DNA of 64,000 nt from assembly GCF_021502675.1 (NCBI RefSeq), contig NZ_JAKFHA010000008.1:220400-284399 (forward strand), written 5' to 3'. Position numbers and translations under genes: made by a program. The notes below the pieces were generated by a model that did no database searches, was not told the origin of the DNA, and saw nothing but the letters and a program-made list of their open reading frames with translations. This stretch comes from Yinghuangia soli. GTDB taxonomy: Bacteria; Actinomycetota; Actinomycetes; Streptomycetales; Streptomycetaceae. Below are positions 1 to 8,028 of this stretch, in pieces (positions within the stretch are counted from its first letter, which is position 1; every line of letters begins with the position of its first letter).

Positions 1-1
1 G

Positions 2-244
2 GGGCACGAAGTCGCCTACGAGGCACAGGATCCGAGCGAGTTCGAAGCCGCGCTGGCGCCGGTGCTGGGTGACGCGGCGGCAGCCGAGGTGGCCGCCACG
101 TACCGCTGGGCCGCGCGCGACGCGGGCCTGTTCGCCGCGGATGCCGGCGCGCTGCGGGAGAGCCTCGGCGTACGCCTGACCCCGCTGCGGTCGTGGATCG
201 CGGCGCAGCCGTGGCACGCGCTGGCGGCGGGCGCGAGCCGATGA
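2..244 (+). CDS. C-terminal end of probable NmrA-type NAD(P)-binding oxidoreductase (partial)
   Basis: The reading frame is open from the window edge, so only about 80 C-terminal residues are visible. The tail (EAQDPSEFEAAL, then AATYRWAARDAGLFAADAG, then LGVRLTPLRSWIAAQ) resembles the end of NmrA/SDR-type quinone oxidoreductases, which close with a short helix after an LGRxPxxLRDFL-like segment. The nucleotide-binding part lies outside the window, so the family call is an inference from the tail only. The stop codon overlaps the next start (ATGA at 241-244), so the two genes are probably translated from one mRNA. Confidence 0.5.
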   Translation, partial: GHEVAYEAQDPSEFEAALAPVLGDAAAAEVAATYRWAARDAGLFAADAGALRESLGVRLTPLRSWIAAQPWHALAAGASR

Positions 245-699
245 GCGGAGGGCAGGCGCAGTCACGGGTGGCTGCCGAGATACGGCGGCACCACCTGGTG
301 ATCGAAGAGTGGCTGACTGGTGCCGTTGCTCGGCCGGACGCCGGGACGCCGGCGGCAATCGAGGCCTCGTCCCACGCCTTTGCCGCCTTCGCGGATGTGC
401 ACGACCCGGCATTCGACTTGATTGCGCCGAACGGCGAACGCCTTTTTCTGGACGCCGTGTTGGAGGCAGTGAGGAGGGCGTACGGCACCGCCCCGGCGTT
501 GCGGCTGCGCATCTCGGACGTCGAAGTCGTGGCTTCCGGCGGTGGCGTACACGTCGCCGTCTATCGCGAAATGCACGAGAACGGCGAGTCGGCGGGTGCG
601 GAGGTACGCCGCTCGACGGTGGTCCTGGTCGATGCGCCGCACGCGCCCTACGCGCCGCATGGGCTGTGGTGGAGGCACCTGCACGAGACCTGGGAGTGA
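241..699 (+). CDS. NTF2/SnoaL-like (DUF4440-type) protein
   Basis: A 152-residue protein starting at the ATG that overlaps the upstream stop. A longer in-frame start at 193 would run into the preceding gene and was not used. The pattern of N-terminal helices (RRHHLVIEEWLTG), then FADVHDPAFDLIAPNGERL and alternating strands (LRISDVEVVASGGGVHVAVYREMHE) ending in GLWWRHLHETWE fits a single-domain cone-shaped NTF2-like fold, as in DUF4440 proteins. Such proteins can be small enzymes or ligand-binding accessories. No catalytic residues can be assigned, so its role beside the oxidoreductase is unknown. Confidence 0.6.
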   Translation: MSGGQAQSRVAAEIRRHHLVIEEWLTGAVARPDAGTPAAIEASSHAFAAFADVHDPAFDLIAPNGERLFLDAVLEAVRRAYGTAPALRLRISDVEVVASGGGVHVAVYREMHENGESAGAEVRRSTVVLVDAPHAPYAPHGLWWRHLHETWE

Positions 700-827
700 C
701 CGTCCGGGTGGCGCGTCTCCTGCTTCGCCCCGTCGACGCCGTCGACGGCGCTCCGCGCCTCCCCGCTGGCGTCGGTGGGCCGGACTAGGCTCGAATCTCC
801 AGCCTGCCGAATCCTTGGAGAAGACGC

Positions 828-1394
828 ATGGGTGATGCAAACACCGGAGCCGAGACCGAATCCGGCACCAGCGCCGGGAAAGTGGTCGTGAACAGGGCGA
901 TGTCGTTGGACGGCTTCATCGCCGGCCCCGGCCACACGATGGACTGGATGTTCGAGCACCTGTCGGACGCCATGTTCCCGGAGGTCATGGAAGCCACGGG
1001 AGCCATGCTTGTCGGGCGGGGTACGTACGACGTCGCCAAGGGCATGTCCGCCGAGGAGACCTCGTACGAGGGCGGACCGCAGTTCGTCCTGACGCACAGA
1101 CCGCCTGCCGAGCCGGACCCGAACGTCACGTTCCTCACCTGCGGCATCGAGGAGGCCGTCGCCACGGCCCGCAAGGCCGCGGGCGGCAAGAACCTGGAGA
1201 TCCTCGGTGCGGACATCGCCGCCCAGTGTCTCCAGGCCGGGCTCGTGGACGAGATGCTGGTGTACGTCGTGCCGGTGCTGCTCGGCGACGGCGTCCGCAT
1301 CACGCCCTCGGGCCTCGGCAGGGTCGACCTGGAGCCTTTCAGTACGGTCACGTCGGGTGCGGTGACGATGATGCGCTTCCGCGTTCGCAAGTAG
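828..1394 (+). CDS. Dihydrofolate reductase family protein (RibD C-terminal domain)
   Basis: A 188-residue protein. After a variable 18-residue N-terminus comes the family hallmark VVNRAMSLDGFIAGP (residues 19-33), followed by AMLVGRGTYDV, the NADPH-site strand KNLEILGADIAAQCLQAGLVDE and the terminal strands VYVVPVLLGDGVRI. This is the RibD-C/DHFR-like fold of stand-alone actinobacterial reductases whose substrates are mostly unknown. A TTGGAG ribosome-binding site lies 7 nt before the ATG, and a TAGGCT -10-like hexamer lies about 35 nt upstream. It is probably an NADPH-dependent cytosolic reductase, transcribed alone. Confidence 0.85.
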   Translation: MGDANTGAETESGTSAGKVVVNRAMSLDGFIAGPGHTMDWMFEHLSDAMFPEVMEATGAMLVGRGTYDVAKGMSAEETSYEGGPQFVLTHRPPAEPDPNVTFLTCGIEEAVATARKAAGGKNLEILGADIAAQCLQAGLVDEMLVYVVPVLLGDGVRITPSGLGRVDLEPFSTVTSGAVTMMRFRVRK

Positions 1395-1447
1395 GGCGTG
1401 GATGAAGGGAGTTGGCGGCGGTGTCCGGGGCCGATCGCGCCGTCGCC

Positions 1448-1490
1448 TGACGTCCTGAGTCCTGACGTCCTGACGTCTTGACGTGCTGAC
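1448..1490. repeat. Short degenerate direct repeats (ctgacgtc-like)
   Basis: Between the reductase gene and the convergent HxlR gene the motif CTGACGTC/CCTGACGT recurs four to five times at 8-11 bp spacing, in a stretch with no coding sense. The copies are imperfect. It may be simple slippage or a weak protein-binding array. Confidence 0.4.
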
Positions 1491-1573
1491 CGGCGGCGTC
1501 GACGAGGCAGGTGTCATCGTCGACGCCGCCGCGGTACGCGCGCCGCCGTCACCCCCTCCGGCAGGCGGCGGGC

Positions 1574-1909
1574 TCAGGCGAGCGTGAGCGCCTCGATGCG
1601 TTCCAGGTGCTCCTCGCCCCATTCACCGAGGGGCGCGAGCGCGGTGTTGAGGGATCGGCCGAAGTCGGTCAGCGAGTACTCCACCTTGGGCGGCACCTGC
1701 TGGTAGACCTCGCGGTGCACGAGGCCGTTGGCTTCCATTTCGCGGAGTTGAAGGATCAGCATGCGCTCGCTGATGCCTGCGACCGTACGCCGCAACTCGC
1801 CGAAGCGGACCGGCCCTTCGCCGAGTGCGAAGAGGATCAGGCCCTTCCATTTTCCGCCCATGACGGCGATGGCGGCGTCGAGTCCGCAGGTGTACGTCTT
1901 CTTCGCCAC
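1574..1909 (-). CDS. HxlR-family winged-helix transcriptional regulator
   Basis: A 111-residue protein starting at GTG 1909, preceded by TAGGAGGCCTC, an ideal ribosome-binding site that decides the start over the longer frame reaching 1996. It shows the HxlR signature: a Cys near the N-terminus (KKTYTCGLD), GGKWKGLILFAL, then RFGELRRTVAGISERMLILQLREMEANGLVHREVY and PKVEYSLTDFG. HxlR proteins are small dimeric regulators, often redox- or aldehyde-responsive through that Cys. It is divergent from the oxidoreductase at 2089, its likely target, with a direct-repeat operator between them. Confidence 0.92.
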   Translation of the reverse strand: MAKKTYTCGLDAAIAVMGGKWKGLILFALGEGPVRFGELRRTVAGISERMLILQLREMEANGLVHREVYQQVPPKVEYSLTDFGRSLNTALAPLGEWGEEHLERIEALTLA

Positions 1910-1934
1910 GAGGCCTCCTACGAACAAAAGTGTC

Positions 1935-1968
1935 GGTACCTGACAGAAATGTAGGTACTTGATGGAAA
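1935..1968. promoter_or_regulatory. Candidate HxlR operator: two direct repeats 19 bp apart
   Basis: GGTACCTGACAGAAA (1935-1949) and GGTACTTGATGGAAA (1954-1968) match at 12 of 15 positions in the same orientation. They sit just upstream of the hxlR-type ribosome-binding site and between the two divergent genes. GTAC-containing repeats are usual for HxlR/YybR-type operators. Binding is inferred. Confidence 0.6.
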
Positions 1969-2088
1969 GTATGCGCAACCCCAGCATGGAACACACGCCG
2001 CACCGCGGACATCACCGCTCGGTGCGGGCGTACTTCATGGGCGTTTCGTTCGACGCCCGAACCTTCCGACTGAGCAGTGGAGCGCAAC

Positions 2089-3003
2089 GTGACTGAGGAC
2101 AACCGCACGCCCGTGACCGTCATCGGATTGGGGTCGATGGGGAGGGCATTGGCCGAAGCGTTCGTCGACGCCGGGCATCCGACGACGGTGTGGAACCGTA
2201 CGCCGGGAAAGGCCGAACCGTTGCTGGCCAAGGGGGCGTTCGGTGCGGAGACCGTGGCGGCCGCGGTCTCGGCGAGCCCGCTGGTGGTCACCTGCCTGAC
2301 CACCTTCGAGGCCACCCGCCGCGCACTGGAGCCGGCCGTGGCCGCGCTTGACGGGCGTGCCCTTGTTACGCTGAACAGCGGCTCCCCGGCGGGCGCACGT
2401 GCCACGGCCGCTTGGGCGACCGCCTCCGGGGCCCGGTTCCTCGGCGGCGCGATCAAGAACGTGCCGTCCGCGGTCGGGGGAGCGGACACGCTGCTGTACT
2501 ACGGCGGCGACAGGACCGTCTTCGACGAGTACGAGGGGACTCTCCGCGTTCTGGGCGGCGACACCGTGCATCTCGGCGACGCCGCGGACCTTGCGGCGCT
2601 GTACGAAATGGCGGTCGGCGGCACGCTGCTGCCGGCGCTAGTCGGCTTCTTCCAGGGCGCCGCCGCGGTCCAGGCCCGCGGGCTGAAGGTGAGCACGCTG
2701 GTGCCGTTCACCGTGAAGTGGTTCGAGATGATCAATTCCGTGCTGCCGGTCTTCGCGGACGAGATCGACCGAGGCGATTACCGCGAAGCAGCCTCGTCCG
2801 TGAACCTCTTCGTGGCCGGCGCGGCCGAGGACGACGAGTTCGGCAAGGAAGCAAACGTCGACATGTCCTGGCACGCCCCACTGCGAGCTCTATTGGAGCG
2901 AGCGGTCGAGGCAGGCTACGGAGACCAGAGCATCTCGGCCCTGGTGGAGGTCCTGAAGCAGCCGTCCCCGGCGGCATCCAGCAGCACCACTACGCCGAGT
3001 TAA
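2089..3003 (+). CDS. NAD(P)-dependent oxidoreductase of the imine reductase / 6PGDH-like family
   Basis: About 304 residues from GTG 2089, chosen because GGAG lies 6 nt upstream; the in-frame GTG 2077 is an alternative. The N-terminal Rossmann motif is VIGLGSMG (residues 11-18), with WNRTPGK after the second strand, where the Arg suits NADPH. The middle segment, GSPAGARATAAWATASGARFLGGAIKNVP-like, followed by LYYGGDR and DLAALYEMAV, is typical of actinobacterial imine reductases, which reduce cyclic imines to amines. The C-terminal half is the helical 6PGDH-type dimerisation domain. Its natural substrate is unknown. It is divergent from and probably controlled by the HxlR regulator. Confidence 0.8.
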   Translation: MTEDNRTPVTVIGLGSMGRALAEAFVDAGHPTTVWNRTPGKAEPLLAKGAFGAETVAAAVSASPLVVTCLTTFEATRRALEPAVAALDGRALVTLNSGSPAGARATAAWATASGARFLGGAIKNVPSAVGGADTLLYYGGDRTVFDEYEGTLRVLGGDTVHLGDAADLAALYEMAVGGTLLPALVGFFQGAAAVQARGLKVSTLVPFTVKWFEMINSVLPVFADEIDRGDYREAASSVNLFVAGAAEDDEFGKEANVDMSWHAPLRALLERAVEAGYGDQSISALVEVLKQPSPAASSSTTTPS

Positions 3004-3145
3004 GGCCGTTTCCCGCCGTGCCGAGGGGTCTGATCAGCCCGCTGCCCGAAGCGCGGGTCGTCGGGCAGCCGAGTCTGTCGTACGCCTCTTCATGTCCGTC
3101 CGCATCGCTACGGTCTCGGAGATTGCAGATGAGAGAGGCAGTGCT

Positions 3146-3733
3146 ATGGGTTACTGGGGCGAGTACGTGGTGGTGCGCAGTGATCGTCCGGCGCTGGAGA
3201 TCGCAGTGCTGAGCGACGGCCGATGCCGCGAAGGCCACGAGATCGGCCTTTGCGACGTGGGATCGTTCGGCGACGGCTGGCAGGTCTTGTCGGTCTGCCA
3301 CGCCCTGCCGGGCTCGCCTCCGGAGACAGTCCGGCAACTCGGCGAGGAGACCGGGGCGCCGGCCCTGAGCTGCTACATCCTGGACGATGACACCGGGCTC
3401 ATCCACGGCTGGTCCCGCGAAGGCGGCTCTTGGCGTACCTGGTTTCACCCGAAGCTTGCAGCGGACTACGAGATGCCCAGTCACATCTGCTACGAGGACG
3501 AGACCGGCATGCCGTCGACCGCTTACCTGGCTGCCTGGGAAGCTGCGCATAGCCAGATAGTGGACGGCATGCCCGCCCGCGCGACGCAGATGGCGGCGTG
3601 GGCGACGGAGGCCGGCTGGACCCCGGACGGCGCGGTGCTCTTGAACGAGCTCCTCAGCGACGAAATCGGCTTTGCCCAAGCGCAGTTCCAGGTCTTGCTC
3701 GCGGCGATGGGAGCCCCTGGGGCCGGGCCCTGA
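3146..3733 (+). CDS. Hypothetical protein
   Basis: A 195-residue soluble protein starting at ATG 3146 with GAGAGG 8 nt upstream. It begins MGYWGEYVVVRSDRP, has a compact acidic, aromatic-rich N-terminal half (HEIGLCDVGSFGDGWQVLSVCHALPG, then a HGWSREGGSWRTWF segment) and ends with two helices. I recognise no domain; similar proteins are scattered through Streptomyces genomes as lineage-specific hypotheticals. It has no signal peptide or membrane segment. It stands alone between the reductase and a decayed gene on the other strand. Confidence 0.7.
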   Translation: MGYWGEYVVVRSDRPALEIAVLSDGRCREGHEIGLCDVGSFGDGWQVLSVCHALPGSPPETVRQLGEETGAPALSCYILDDDTGLIHGWSREGGSWRTWFHPKLAADYEMPSHICYEDETGMPSTAYLAAWEAAHSQIVDGMPARATQMAAWATEAGWTPDGAVLLNELLSDEIGFAQAQFQVLLAAMGAPGAGP

Positions 3734-3764
3734 ACCCGCCGCACGGACAGGCCGGTCCGGGGGC

Positions 3765-4101
3765 GACGAGCATGGGCCCAGCGAGCAGGAGATCTCCGGC
3801 CTCCTGGAGGCGCAGCAGGATCCTGATCTCCGCGTAGCTGTACGTGCCTTCTTGGGGAACGTAGATCAGCTTGTCGGGGCCGCGCTCCTGGAGCGTGGCA
3901 GAGATTGCGTCGTCAGTCACCGACGGCATGGCCACCGCAGCACGTACGTCCCCGAATGTGAGTTCGGGCGTCTACTCGGGCATGTACCTGGCCGCGGGTC
4001 ATGCTGAATGCAAGGGGCTCGACGCTGATCAACGCTGTGGCCTCCGCCTCCCACTGCTCGCGGTCGCCCTCCGCCAATACCGACCACATCGAATCCGACA
4101 C
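3765..4101 (-). pseudogene. Decayed hypothetical gene (frameshift plus stop)
   Basis: Two pieces in different frames read like parts of one protein. The N-terminal piece from ATG 4101 (MSDSMWSVLAEGDREQWEAE, through VEPLAFSMTRGQ) continues after a frame change near 3985 as TPELTFGDVRAAVAMPSV, then ATLQERGPDKLIYVPQEG and TYSYAEIRILLRLQEAGDLL. In the second frame a TAG stop lies next to the junction. The composition is normal for a soluble protein on both sides, unlike the antisense frames around it. The product is unknown. Confidence 0.45.
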
Positions 4102-4152
4102 TGCACGTCTCCGCTCGCATCCGCGCGGCCTATGCGGCTTGCGACCGCACCG

Positions 4153-5091
4153 TCATTGCGGTGTCCGGACACGCAGGGCCTGGACGGACCAGTCGAACAC
4201 CGGAGCCAGACTCTCCGGGGCCGACCAGCCGTTGACCACGGCGAGGAGTTGGAGGTATCGCTCCTTGCGGGGGTCGTTCACGCTTTCCAGTCGAGTGGTC
4301 AGGCGGCGGCGAAGCTCGACGTCGTCGGGGCGGTCGAGGAGGTGCGCGTAGTACGCCGTGAACGCCGCGACGATCGGATCGGCCTGGCGCGAGGCCGGGT
4401 CGATGCCGGCGGTCAGGGCCGGGCCGACCTGGTCGCGGACGGCTGCGGCGATGTCGCGGCGCGGGCCCATCGTGTCGCTTCGGGTCTGCTCGGCTGCCTG
4501 GTCCTCGGCCATCCGCCGCACGGCGGCCCGGAAATCCGGGTCCAGGGACATTTCTGCCAACTCCACCCACGCTTGGACCTGCTCCGCGTCCGGGTCGTCG
4601 GGCAGCTCGGGGGTCATCGAGCGCATGACCCCCGCGAATGCGGGGGCGGCGTCGAGACCGTCGAAGACGGCGTCGAGGAAATCGCCGATCAGACGTCGGC
4701 GTTCGTCCTCGGAGAGCTGGGTCAGCCGGTGCATGAGTTCTGTCTCCTCAGGTGTGGACCCGCGCTCGGCCACCGCCGTCAGCACCGCGCGCCGCAGGCG
4801 CAGGACGCGGATCTGCACGGCCAGTGCTTCGGCGTGCGCCGCGGCTACCTCGGGAAGCGAGAGCTCGCGGTCCACGACCTTGCGGATCGTGGGAAGGTCC
4901 AGTCCCAGTTCGCGCAGGGTCCGCACGAGGTCCAGGCGTGCGACGGCGTCGATGTCGTACAGGCGGTAGCCGGCCGGGCTGCGGTCCGTCGGCGCCACGA
5001 TTCCGCGATCGGAGTAGAACCGGATCGTCTTGACCGTGAGACCGGTCCGCCGAGCGAGCTCGCCGATCGAGTAGAGCGTGTCGCTGTCCAT
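4153..5091 (-). CDS. MerR-family transcriptional regulator
   Basis: A 312-residue protein. The N-terminal winged helix-turn-helix is clear: YSIGELARRTGLTVKTIRFYSDRG, then SPAGYRLYDIDAVARLDLVRTLRELGLDL (residues 7-66). A long coiled helix follows, and a roughly 200-residue C-terminal helical domain without Cys clusters, so it probably senses a small organic ligand and not a metal. It is monocistronic. A 19-bp palindrome just upstream matches the class's habit of binding the spacer of its own promoter. The regulated substrate is unknown; the neighbouring antiporter gene is a possible target. Confidence 0.92.
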   Translation of the reverse strand: MDSDTLYSIGELARRTGLTVKTIRFYSDRGIVAPTDRSPAGYRLYDIDAVARLDLVRTLRELGLDLPTIRKVVDRELSLPEVAAAHAEALAVQIRVLRLRRAVLTAVAERGSTPEETELMHRLTQLSEDERRRLIGDFLDAVFDGLDAAPAFAGVMRSMTPELPDDPDAEQVQAWVELAEMSLDPDFRAAVRRMAEDQAAEQTRSDTMGPRRDIAAAVRDQVGPALTAGIDPASRQADPIVAAFTAYYAHLLDRPDDVELRRRLTTRLESVNDPRKERYLQLLAVVNGWSAPESLAPVFDWSVQALRVRTPQ

Positions 5092-5105
5092 GCCCCCACC
5101 TTTGT

Positions 5106-5124
5106 GTCTCCCCCTGCTGGAGAC
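5106..5124. promoter_or_regulatory. MerR-type operator palindrome
   Basis: GTCTCC-N7-GGAGAC is a perfect 6+6 inverted repeat spanning 19 bp, 15 bp before the MerR start codon, the size and place expected for a MerR/TipA-like site inside the promoter spacer. Autoregulation is inferred. Confidence 0.65.
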
Positions 5125-5335
5125 TCAAGTCCCTTCGCCGACCAGTAGCCAACCACTCCTCATCCTTCTCCGCACCAACGGTAGGTGGCCCTGGGACGGA
5201 GCGCCTTCGAGTCGGCAGCCCCGTGGATCCGGCCGTCGGCAGTTGTCGACGTACAGCCTGCGTCGGCCCTGGCACTCAGCCGGCGCCCGGAACCGATCCC
5301 ATCCTCGTGAGTCCTACCGCACGTCCGGGGCTGCG

Positions 5336-6697
5336 TTAGGTCGTGACGTCGGGACGGGGGCGGGAAGGGCCGGCTGCAGGCGCAGGCGCAGGCGCGGGCC
5401 CAGGCGCGGCGAGGGGACGGGCGGGGAGGGCGGCGGGTAGCCCAGGCATCACCGCGCTGGTCGCGGGGGTGGGGAAGCGGAGCAGGGTGAGGACCGGGCC
5501 GGTGGCCACTGTCGTGATCAGGGCGACGATGACCAGGACGGTGTAGAGGGACTGGTCGATGATTCCGCTCTGCAGGCCGATGTTGAGCGCGATCAGCTCG
5601 GTCAGGCCGCGGGTGTTGAGCATGACGCCGACCACGGTCGCGTCGCGGGACGGCAGGCCGCCCAGACGCGCGCCGAGGTAGCCGCCGCCGATCTTGCCGA
5701 TGGTGGCGACCACGGTGAAGATGCCCAGGAGCGCGAGGTCGGTCCCGCTCAGCGCGCCGATGTCGACGGACAGGCCGCTGACCATGAAAAAGACCGGCAG
5801 CAGGATCGTGCCGCTGTCCTGGAGCGGGCGTACCAGGCTCGCGTCCGGCTCGCCGCCGGCGCCGCGCGGCATGACCAGCCCCGCGACGAAGGCGCCGAAG
5901 ATGACGTGGAGTCCGAGTGCGGACGTGGCCCAGGCGGAGGCCATGGCGAGGGCCGCGACGACGGGGAGGTCGCCGCCGGGGACGGCCTCGGGCCGTGACA
6001 GCCACCGGCGCAGCGCGGGCCGTACGAGGAACACCATCGCGGTCATGTACGCGGCGAACAGGGCCACGGTCGCGGGGAGGGAGAGATGCTCCTGGCCTGG
6101 ACTGCCCGCCGCGATCACGGCCGCGGCCAGCACGATCCAGCCCAGCGCGTCGATGATGCCCGCCGAGGTCATGGAGACGACCCCTGGGACACTGGTCGCC
6201 GCGCCGCGCTCGCGGATGATGCTGGCCAGGACCGGAACGGCGGTGACGGCCATGGCGACGGCCATGAAGAGGACGAAGCCGGTGTTGCCGGTCGCTGCGC
6301 CGCCCGGCGGGGTGTAGAGCGGTGCGACTAGGAAAGCGGCGCCGCCGCCCAGGGCCATCGGGATGACGAAGGCGCACGCCGCCACGGCCGGGACGACCTT
6401 TCGCCGCTGCCGCAGCACCCGCAGGTCCAGTTCGCACGCCACGGCGAACAGGAAAGGCACCAAAGCGATTTGGGCGACCACGGAGAGGTAGGGGAGCACC
6501 TCGCGCGGAAACAGCCGGTCCATGTACCCGCCCGGCAGCCGGCCCAGCAGGCTGGGCCCGAGGGCGAGGCCGGCGAGGATCTGCCCGATCACCGCGGGTT
6601 GGCGTAACCTCCGGGCGGCCGCCCTGAGCAGATGGCTGAGAGCCACGATGACGGCTGTTCCGGCGACGACGTGGGTGACCAACTCGTCGGTGCTCAC
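5336..6697 (-). CDS. CPA2-family cation/proton antiporter (KefB/NapA-like)
   Basis: 453 residues from GTG 6697, preceded by GGGGGAA; the longer open frame up to 7123 is Arg/Pro-rich and not credible as protein. About 12 hydrophobic segments can be traced, including RQPAVIGQILAGLALGPSLLG, typical of the CPA2 N-terminus, and VMLNTRGLTELIALNIGLQ near the end. It would exchange Na+ or K+ for protons across the membrane. The TrkA-N/RCK domain of many Kef proteins is absent, and the tail is a low-complexity Ala/Pro stretch. It is monocistronic and divergent from the TauE-type exporter. Confidence 0.88.
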   Translation of the reverse strand: MSTDELVTHVVAGTAVIVALSHLLRAAARRLRQPAVIGQILAGLALGPSLLGRLPGGYMDRLFPREVLPYLSVVAQIALVPFLFAVACELDLRVLRQRRKVVPAVAACAFVIPMALGGGAAFLVAPLYTPPGGAATGNTGFVLFMAVAMAVTAVPVLASIIRERGAATSVPGVVSMTSAGIIDALGWIVLAAAVIAAGSPGQEHLSLPATVALFAAYMTAMVFLVRPALRRWLSRPEAVPGGDLPVVAALAMASAWATSALGLHVIFGAFVAGLVMPRGAGGEPDASLVRPLQDSGTILLPVFFMVSGLSVDIGALSGTDLALLGIFTVVATIGKIGGGYLGARLGGLPSRDATVVGVMLNTRGLTELIALNIGLQSGIIDQSLYTVLVIVALITTVATGPVLTLLRFPTPATSAVMPGLPAALPARPLAAPGPAPAPAPAAGPSRPRPDVTT

Positions 6698-6960
6698 GCG
6701 CGATTCCCCCGAGGTCGGATGCGGATCGCGCTCAGGCTGGCGCAAGGCCCGCCGTTCGGGCAAACCGCCTGCGGCACCAGCGCATTGCGGATACCCATCC
6801 GCGCGCCGCGGACGACGCCACACGGAACCGGCACCTGTCCGCACTGGCTCGGTTGTCTGCGCGTCCGGCGAAAGACCGGGGGAACCGTCTTCGACTGCAG
6901 TGTGTTCGCCGTCCGAAACGCGCAGCGTTCCGGGGCTTCGTTGACTGGTGACACGCGTGC

Positions 6961-7692
6961 TTGCGACGGTTGCGCGTGCTTGCCATATGGATTGGGCTTG
7001 TGACTCTGGGGGGCGCGTCTCTGCAGAGGCTGACGGGCATGGGGTTTGCGTTGGTGGCCGCTCCGGGGCTGGTGCTGCTGTTGGGGCCTTGGCAGGGCGT
7101 GTTGCTGACGAATGCCGCAGCATGCGCGATCAGCGCGATCGGGCTCGCAGGTACGTGGCGTCGGGTGATGTGGTCTTCGATGCTGCCGCTCGTCGCCGCA
7201 GCGGCGCTGGCGATCCCGGTGGGCGCGCGGGTCGCCGGTGAGCTCAGTGCCCGGTCGTTGTCGATCGGCGTCGGCGCCGTGATCGTGGTCTCGGTTCTGC
7301 TGGTGATCGCGGGCGCTCGCATGCGGGCTCTGTCGGGGCGCGGCGGCGCGATCGCGGCGGGCGCGATGAGCGGATTCATGAACGCTACGACCGGGGCCGG
7401 CGGGCCGCCGATCTCGTTGTACGCGGCGAACGCCGGCTGGACTGCGGCGAAGTTCGTGCCGAACGTGCAGTTCTACAGCGTCGTGGCGAACGGTCTGTCT
7501 TTGACGGCGCGCGGAGTGCCCAGGCTCACCTGGTACGCGTGGTCGCTGACCGGGATCGGAGTTGTCGGCGGTGCGGTGGTCGGGACCGTTCTGGCGAAGC
7601 GGATCACGGACGATCGGGTCAAGAGCTTGGTCATGGGCCTCGCGCTGATCGGTGGGGTGCTCCTGCTCCTGAAGGGCCTGACGATGGGCTGA
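6961..7692 (+). CDS. TauE/SafE family membrane exporter
   Basis: A 243-residue hydrophobic protein with about eight transmembrane segments in two repeated halves. The repeat signatures are GMGFALVAAPGLVLLLGPWQGVLL in the first half and GAMSGFMNATTGAGGPPISLY in the second, both typical of TauE/SafE (DUF81) proteins thought to export sulfite or organosulfonates. The start is a TTG at 6961; GTG 6976 is an in-frame alternative. A bidirectional terminator follows it. Confidence 0.85.
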   Translation: MRRLRVLAIWIGLVTLGGASLQRLTGMGFALVAAPGLVLLLGPWQGVLLTNAAACAISAIGLAGTWRRVMWSSMLPLVAAAALAIPVGARVAGELSARSLSIGVGAVIVVSVLLVIAGARMRALSGRGGAIAAGAMSGFMNATTGAGGPPISLYAANAGWTAAKFVPNVQFYSVVANGLSLTARGVPRLTWYAWSLTGIGVVGGAVVGTVLAKRITDDRVKSLVMGLALIGGVLLLLKGLTMG

Positions 7693-7724
7693 GCGGATTC
7701 CCCACGCGTGGTCACGTCGGTCAG

Positions 7725-7753
7725 GCGCCGGTCCGCTTGATGCGGACCGGCGC
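7725..7753. terminator. Bidirectional hairpin terminator
   Basis: GCGCCGGTCCGC / GCGGACCGGCGC, a perfect 12-bp stem with a 5-nt loop, between the end of the TauE-type gene and the convergent DUF397 gene. Confidence 0.8.
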
Positions 7754-7836
7754 TCCGGGCATGGAACTCAGCCCGTCCCGAGCGCGGACGTCGCGTACCT
7801 CATGGTTCGTCTCCCCGGATGGACGGCGCCGTTCGG

Positions 7837-8028
7837 TCAGTCTGTCGCCTTCAGGGTCGCCGTCAGCGACGTCCACGATGACGCCGGAACCGTGAGGAAG
7901 CCGAGAGCCACATCCTTGGAGTCACGGACGCCGATGGCCGGGGACAACGACGCTGTCTCGAGGCAGTTGCCTCCCTGCTGCCCGCTGTAGGTCGACTTTC
8001 GCCATGCGAGCCGGGAATGTGCGGTCAT
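7837..8028 (-). CDS. DUF397 domain protein (WhiJ/BldB-associated small partner)
   Basis: A 63-residue protein starting at ATG 8028, which overlaps the stop of the upstream regulator (ATGA at 8025-8028). It shows the DUF397 signature LAWRKSTYSGQQGGNCLE, then IGVRDSKD and a tail that usually reads FxxxxWxxF. DUF397 proteins are small partners of DUF5753 helix-turn-helix regulators in actinobacteria and are thought to modulate them, in a relation that can behave like a toxin-antitoxin pair. The overlap implies coupled, near-equimolar synthesis. Confidence 0.92.
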   Translation of the reverse strand: MTAHSRLAWRKSTYSGQQGGNCLETASLSPAIGVRDSKDVALGFLTVPASSWTSLTATLKATD

